Below, piece after piece: positions 6,119 through 9,090 of a DNA stretch of 9,090 nt. Each line of letters starts with the position of its first letter. The first letter of the stretch is position 1. Location of the stretch: NCBI GenBank assembly GCA_002730475.1, contig PCAG01000033.1, forward strand, positions 1-9,090, read 5' to 3'. The translations under genes were made by a program, and so were the position numbers. Source of the stretch: Spirochaetales bacterium. GTDB lineage: Bacteria; Desulfobacterota_D; UBA1144. The notes beneath the pieces are model-generated. The model worked only from the letters and a program-made list of their open reading frames with translations. It was not told the origin of the DNA and made no database searches.

Positions 6119-6388
6119 TCACCACTCAATTTTCTCAAGTTCTACGCTATCGTACAGAATATCTTTCAACTCGTAAAATTGCAAACTATCTTCTGCCCTG
6201 TCATCGAAATATCTTAACTGGTAGTCGGTATCTTCCTTGGAATCAAACAAATCTATAGCCATTTCCTTATTTTCAGAATGGTCAATCATCACAGTATGTG
6301 CATCTACTTCGTATTCCTTTCCATTAACTTTTATCTTATCTCCTTTTTTAATTTTAGAGATTGGTTTACTAGATTTTATCTTAACCAT
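6119..6388 (-). CDS. Small acidic protein of unknown function (89 residues)
   Basis: I cannot assign a function. The 89-residue product has no signal peptide or membrane segment and looks soluble. It starts with a basic stretch (MVKIKSSKPISKIKKGDKIK) and then becomes acidic. The first 40 residues alternate in a beta-strand pattern around KKGDKIKVNGKEYEVD (14-29), a layout common in small SH3-like barrels. The rest includes DYQLRYFDDRAE (55-66) and ends in an aromatic Trp. Similar small proteins seem familiar to me from uncharacterised DPANN genes, but I cannot name a family. It is located 40 nt after asnS and 43 nt before the membrane protein start, on the same strand. A box-A-like TTTATTAA about 30 nt upstream suggests its own promoter. 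Confidence 0.7.
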   Translation of the reverse strand: MVKIKSSKPISKIKKGDKIKVNGKEYEVDAHTVMIDHSENKEMAIDLFDSKEDTDYQLRYFDDRAEDSLQFYELKDILYDSVELEKIEW

Positions 6389-6414
6389 TTTATAAATTCT
6401 TTCAGAAATATCCC

Positions 6415-6422
6415 TTAATAAA
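6415..6422 (-). promoter_or_regulatory. Possible box A of the 89-residue protein gene
   Basis: The minus strand reads TTTATTAA, centred about 30 nt before the ATG at 6388, slightly longer than the 25-26 nt seen at other genes. It lies in the 40-nt spacer after asnS. There is no Shine-Dalgarno sequence before the ATG. Confidence 0.3.
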
Positions 6423-6428
6423 TTTAAC

Positions 6429-7736
6429 TTATGGACTATGCCGTGTCATAGTTCTTGGAAATGTAATCGCGTCTTTTATTGTAGACAATCCACAAATCCA
6501 AGCGATTAATCGTTCAACCCCTAGCCCATAACCTCCGTGAGGAACACTCCCATAACGACGAGTATCAAAATAAAACTCATAATTCTCAGAGTTTTCTCCA
6601 TCTGCTTCTAAATTTTCTCTCAACTTTTCTATACTCTCTTCTCTCTGGGAACCTCCAATCAATTCCCCAGAACCTTCTGGCCCAATCATATCGAATCCCA
6701 AAACAGTTTCCTTTCCTTTCTTACAATTTTCAGAATCTTTCATATAGAATGCCTTGACTTTCTTCGGATAATCTGTAACAAAAATTGGAGTATCATAAAA
6801 TTCACTTAACTTATCCTCTTCGATAGTTCTCAAATCTTTTCCCCACACAACTTCCATTTTCTTTTTCTGTTTCAAAATCTTCAAAGCTTCATCATAACTC
6901 ATTCTCGGAAACTTTTTCTTAGTTGTCGGTTTAAGTTTTTTAATATCTCTTTCAAGAATTTCCAATTCTTCTAGATTATTCTTCAATACCTCTGAAACCA
7001 CATATTTTACTGCTTTCTCAGCATCATCCTGAAGATAATTAAAATCTTCCCAAGCAACTTCCATCTCCGCATGCCAGTATTCAGTTAAATGTCTTGAAGT
7101 TTTAGATTTCTCAGCTCTGAAACTCGGTTGAATTGTAAAAATTTTCTCCAAGGAAAAAATTCCAGGTTCTGCATGTAATTGCCAAGTTTGAGCTAAATAA
7201 AGTTCTTTTCCGAAATAATCAACTGCAAACAAACTAGATCCACCTTCGCATTGGGTTCCTAAAATCGTCGGTGAATGATATTCATAAAAACTATTTTTTC
7301 TCCAATGTTCTCTCAAAGAAGAAAGAACTGTATCTCTTATTTTCAAAATAGCGATCATTTTCCTAGAACGCAACCACAAATGTCTCCTATCTCCTAAAAG
7401 TTCTTCATTCAAACTTTTATTAATTGGGAAATCATCGCTTTTTCCGACAACATTTATTTCCTTAGCTCTAATTTCATAACCTGTCGGAGCTCGCACATCT
7501 TTTTTAATCTCTCCGACAATTTCAATGCTGGCTTCCACTTGTAATGAATCTATTTCTTTCCATTGCTTTTCAAAATCTTCCCTACTTAAAACAACTTGGA
7601 TAACCTTGCTAACATCTCGAAGAATCAAAAATTTTAATTTATTACTTCCCCTTTCTCTATGAACCCATCCACGAACAGCTACCTTTCCAGAACTCTTTTT
7701 CATAGCTTCTGAGATTGATATGTACCTTTTTTTCAT
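6429..7736 (-). CDS. asnS: Asparaginyl-tRNA synthetase, archaeal type
   Basis: A cytosolic class IIb aminoacyl-tRNA synthetase of 435 residues that charges tRNA-Asn with asparagine. An N-terminal OB-fold anticodon-binding domain (about 18-100) precedes the catalytic core. The core shows CEGGSSLFAV (163-172), motif 2 at FRAEKSKTSRHLTE (206-219), and motif 3 with PHGGYGLGVERL (399-410). Asparaginyl rather than aspartyl identity is supported by LAQTWQLHAE (181-190), where AspRS has an S-P-Q-x-Y-K-Q stretch, and by FRAE-S-T-RHL-E, as in Pyrococcus-type AsnRS. Length fits the archaeal enzyme. Its ATG overlaps the aspS stop in ATGA, so the two are expected to be co-translated. A second, separate AspRS next door argues that this gene does not supply the AspRS function. 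Confidence 0.92.
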   Translation of the reverse strand: MKKRYISISEAMKKSSGKVAVRGWVHRERGSNKLKFLILRDVSKVIQVVLSREDFEKQWKEIDSLQVEASIEIVGEIKKDVRAPTGYEIRAKEINVVGKSDDFPINKSLNEELLGDRRHLWLRSRKMIAILKIRDTVLSSLREHWRKNSFYEYHSPTILGTQCEGGSSLFAVDYFGKELYLAQTWQLHAEPGIFSLEKIFTIQPSFRAEKSKTSRHLTEYWHAEMEVAWEDFNYLQDDAEKAVKYVVSEVLKNNLEELEILERDIKKLKPTTKKKFPRMSYDEALKILKQKKKMEVVWGKDLRTIEEDKLSEFYDTPIFVTDYPKKVKAFYMKDSENCKKGKETVLGFDMIGPEGSGELIGGSQREESIEKLRENLEADGENSENYEFYFDTRRYGSVPHGGYGLGVERLIAWICGLSTIKDAITFPRTMTRHSP

Positions 7737-9090
7737 TTTCCCTTCTTTCCCATATCTAATTTTAGGTTTACTTCCTTTAGTTGTTCTTCATTAACTGGAG
7801 AAGGAGAATCCATCATCAAATCAGAAGCATTCTTATTTTTTGGAAATGCGATTACTTCTCTAATTGAATCTTCTTCTGTCAAAATTTGAAGAACTCTATC
7901 TAACCCGAAAGCAATTCCCCCATGGGGTGGAGCACCATATTTTAATGCAGAAAGCAAGAATCCAAATTTATTATTTGCTTCTTCTTTTGAAATTCCCAAC
8001 GTTTCAAAAACATTGTTCTGTATTTCTTCATCGTGAATTCTGATACTTCCTCCGCCGATTTCAGAACCATTCAAAACTAAATCATACAGATCAGCATGAA
8101 CTTTCCCAGGATCAGAATCCAGATATTTCAAATGCTCTTTTTTTGGAGCGGTAAATATATGATGCTCCGGCGTCCATTTATTATCCTCTTCATTCCAGGC
8201 AAAAACAGGGAAATCAACAATCCAGCAAAACTTAAAGTCTTTTTTGTCAATCAGCTTCAATCTATGGCCTAATTCTACCCTTAATTTGCCTAAAATCTCA
8301 TTTGCAGTCTTTCCTTTATCAGCGATAAAAAACAATATAGAGCCTTTTTTGGCTTTAGTTTTTTCTAATAATTTTTTCTGGACATCTTTATTAAAAAATT
8401 TAACAATATTGCTTTCCAGACCTTTTTCAGTGACTCGCATCCATGCCAGGCCTTTTGAACCTAGATTTTTAGTGGAAAAGTCGATCAAGTCATCAATCTC
8501 ATTCCTTGAAAACTTGTCAGGAGGATTGATACATTTTACCATTTCAGATTTATTAAAGACCTGAAAATCTGATTTTTTAGTAATTGAAGTAACATCGATC
8601 AGCTCTAAACCAAACCTTAGATCTGGCTTGTCAGTGCCGTATTTTTCCATAGATTCAGCATAACTTAGTCTGGGAAATTTGTATTTAATATCGACATTAA
8701 GAACTTTTTTCCACATATGCTTATGCAAGCCTTCCACTACTTCCAAAACATCATCGGCCTTTACAAAACTCATTTCTAAATCTATCTGAGTATGTTCAGG
8801 CTGCCTGTCCTGCCTTAGATCTTCATCCCTTAAACATCTGGCAAATTGAAAATACCTGTCACAGCCTGAAACCATCAAAATCTGCTTATAGATCTGAGGG
8901 CTTTGAGGAAGAGCATAAAATTTTCCGGGATTGGTTCTTGAAGGAACAATATAATCCCTGGCACCTTCCGGAGTAGCCCGAACAAGCACAGGAGTTTCAA
9001 TCTCAAGAAAATTATTTTTGGTCATGTACTCTCTCGCTGCCTGCCTTGCATCGTGCCTTGTCTGAAGGTTTCTTTGCATGATAGGCCTTC
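7733..9090 (-). CDS. aspS: Aspartyl-tRNA synthetase, bacterial type with GAD domain (5' end missing)
   Basis: A class IIb synthetase that charges tRNA-Asp. The reading frame stays open to the window edge: the codons before the first internal Met read R-P-I, giving RPIMQRNL as in bacterial AspRS. That Met is therefore not the start, and the N-terminal OB-fold anticodon-binding domain (roughly 130-140 residues) lies outside. Numbered from that Met, LPQSPQIYKQ (58-67) selects aspartate-type enzymes, motif 2 is FARCLRDEDLRQDRQPEHTQ (79-98), a GAD insertion of about 120 residues follows (about 125-260), then GSEIGGGSIRIHD and motif 3 in GAPPHGGIAFGLDRVLQIL. The GAD insertion and RDEDLR-DRQPE motif are bacterial features, so transfer from bacteria is likely. 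Codon use differs between the two parts of the gene. Its stop overlaps the asnS start by 4 bp. Confidence 0.93.
   Translation of the reverse strand, partial: RPIMQRNLQTRHDARQAAREYMTKNNFLEIETPVLVRATPEGARDYIVPSRTNPGKFYALPQSPQIYKQILMVSGCDRYFQFARCLRDEDLRQDRQPEHTQIDLEMSFVKADDVLEVVEGLHKHMWKKVLNVDIKYKFPRLSYAESMEKYGTDKPDLRFGLELIDVTSITKKSDFQVFNKSEMVKCINPPDKFSRNEIDDLIDFSTKNLGSKGLAWMRVTEKGLESNIVKFFNKDVQKKLLEKTKAKKGSILFFIADKGKTANEILGKLRVELGHRLKLIDKKDFKFCWIVDFPVFAWNEEDNKWTPEHHIFTAPKKEHLKYLDSDPGKVHADLYDLVLNGSEIGGGSIRIHDEEIQNNVFETLGISKEEANNKFGFLLSALKYGAPPHGGIAFGLDRVLQILTEEDSIREVIAFPKNKNASDLMMDSPSPVNEEQLKEVNLKLDMGKKGK

Noticed and set aside
8244..8564. Open plus-strand frame inside aspS
   Set aside because: It is antisense to the conserved GAD-domain region and its product shows no family sign.
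9077..9079. ATG at 9079 as the start of aspS
   Set aside because: The frame stays open upstream with R-P-I, which matches bacterial AspRS sequence just before this Met; the OB-fold domain must lie beyond the window.
1..9090. CRISPR array, insertion sequence, toxin-antitoxin or defence genes
   Set aside because: No spaced direct repeats, transposase motifs, terminal inverted repeats or small toxin-like pairs were seen; the recognised genes are housekeeping or metabolic.

Overview
The window reads as a low-GC, gene-dense archaeal genome, most likely from the DPANN group (Pacearchaeota/Woesearchaeota-like). The evidence is an archaeal-type FtsZ, a deoxyhypusine synthase family protein, an archaeal-type asparaginyl-tRNA synthetase, A/T-rich box-A promoter elements about 25 nt upstream of several start codons (leaderless transcripts), very short spacers, and compact proteins. 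The lineage call is inference: there is no rRNA here and no search was run.

Layout. Positions 1-26 hold only the first codons of a leftward gene with a very strong Shine-Dalgarno site. A divergent spacer with an (AT)12 run and a possible hairpin separates it from a rightward nitroreductase-like flavoprotein gene (188-724). ftsZ (796-1875) reads leftward towards it, with a hairpin/U-tract terminator between them. A rightward agmatinase/ureohydrolase gene (2003-2920) meets, and overlaps by 20 bp at the 3' ends, a leftward pair: a deoxyhypusine synthase family gene followed by a fold-III PLP decarboxylase gene, which overlap by 8 bp. Everything from there to the right edge is also leftward: a UPF0173-like metallo-beta-lactamase-fold hydrolase, a small two-helix membrane protein, an 89-residue conserved-looking protein of unknown function, asnS, and aspS. 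aspS runs off the right edge.

How the genes fit together. The ureohydrolase, PLP decarboxylase and deoxyhypusine synthase homologue suggest a local polyamine module: an amino acid is decarboxylated, agmatine is converted to putrescine, and a polyamine is used to modify aIF5A or to make homospermidine. No spermidine synthase, AdoMet decarboxylase or aIF5A gene is in the window. The decarboxylase lacks the usual Cys-Asp pair of its active-site loop, so its substrate is open. aspS and asnS form a translationally coupled pair (ATGA overlap). AspRS is of bacterial type with a GAD insertion, while AsnRS is of archaeal type.

No CRISPR array, mobile element, tRNA or rRNA was seen, and no gene-free stretch exceeds 300 bases. 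I found no clear new multi-gene system. The best leads are the divergent decarboxylase in the polyamine cluster, a codon-usage break inside aspS, and the split between leaderless and strong-Shine-Dalgarno genes.
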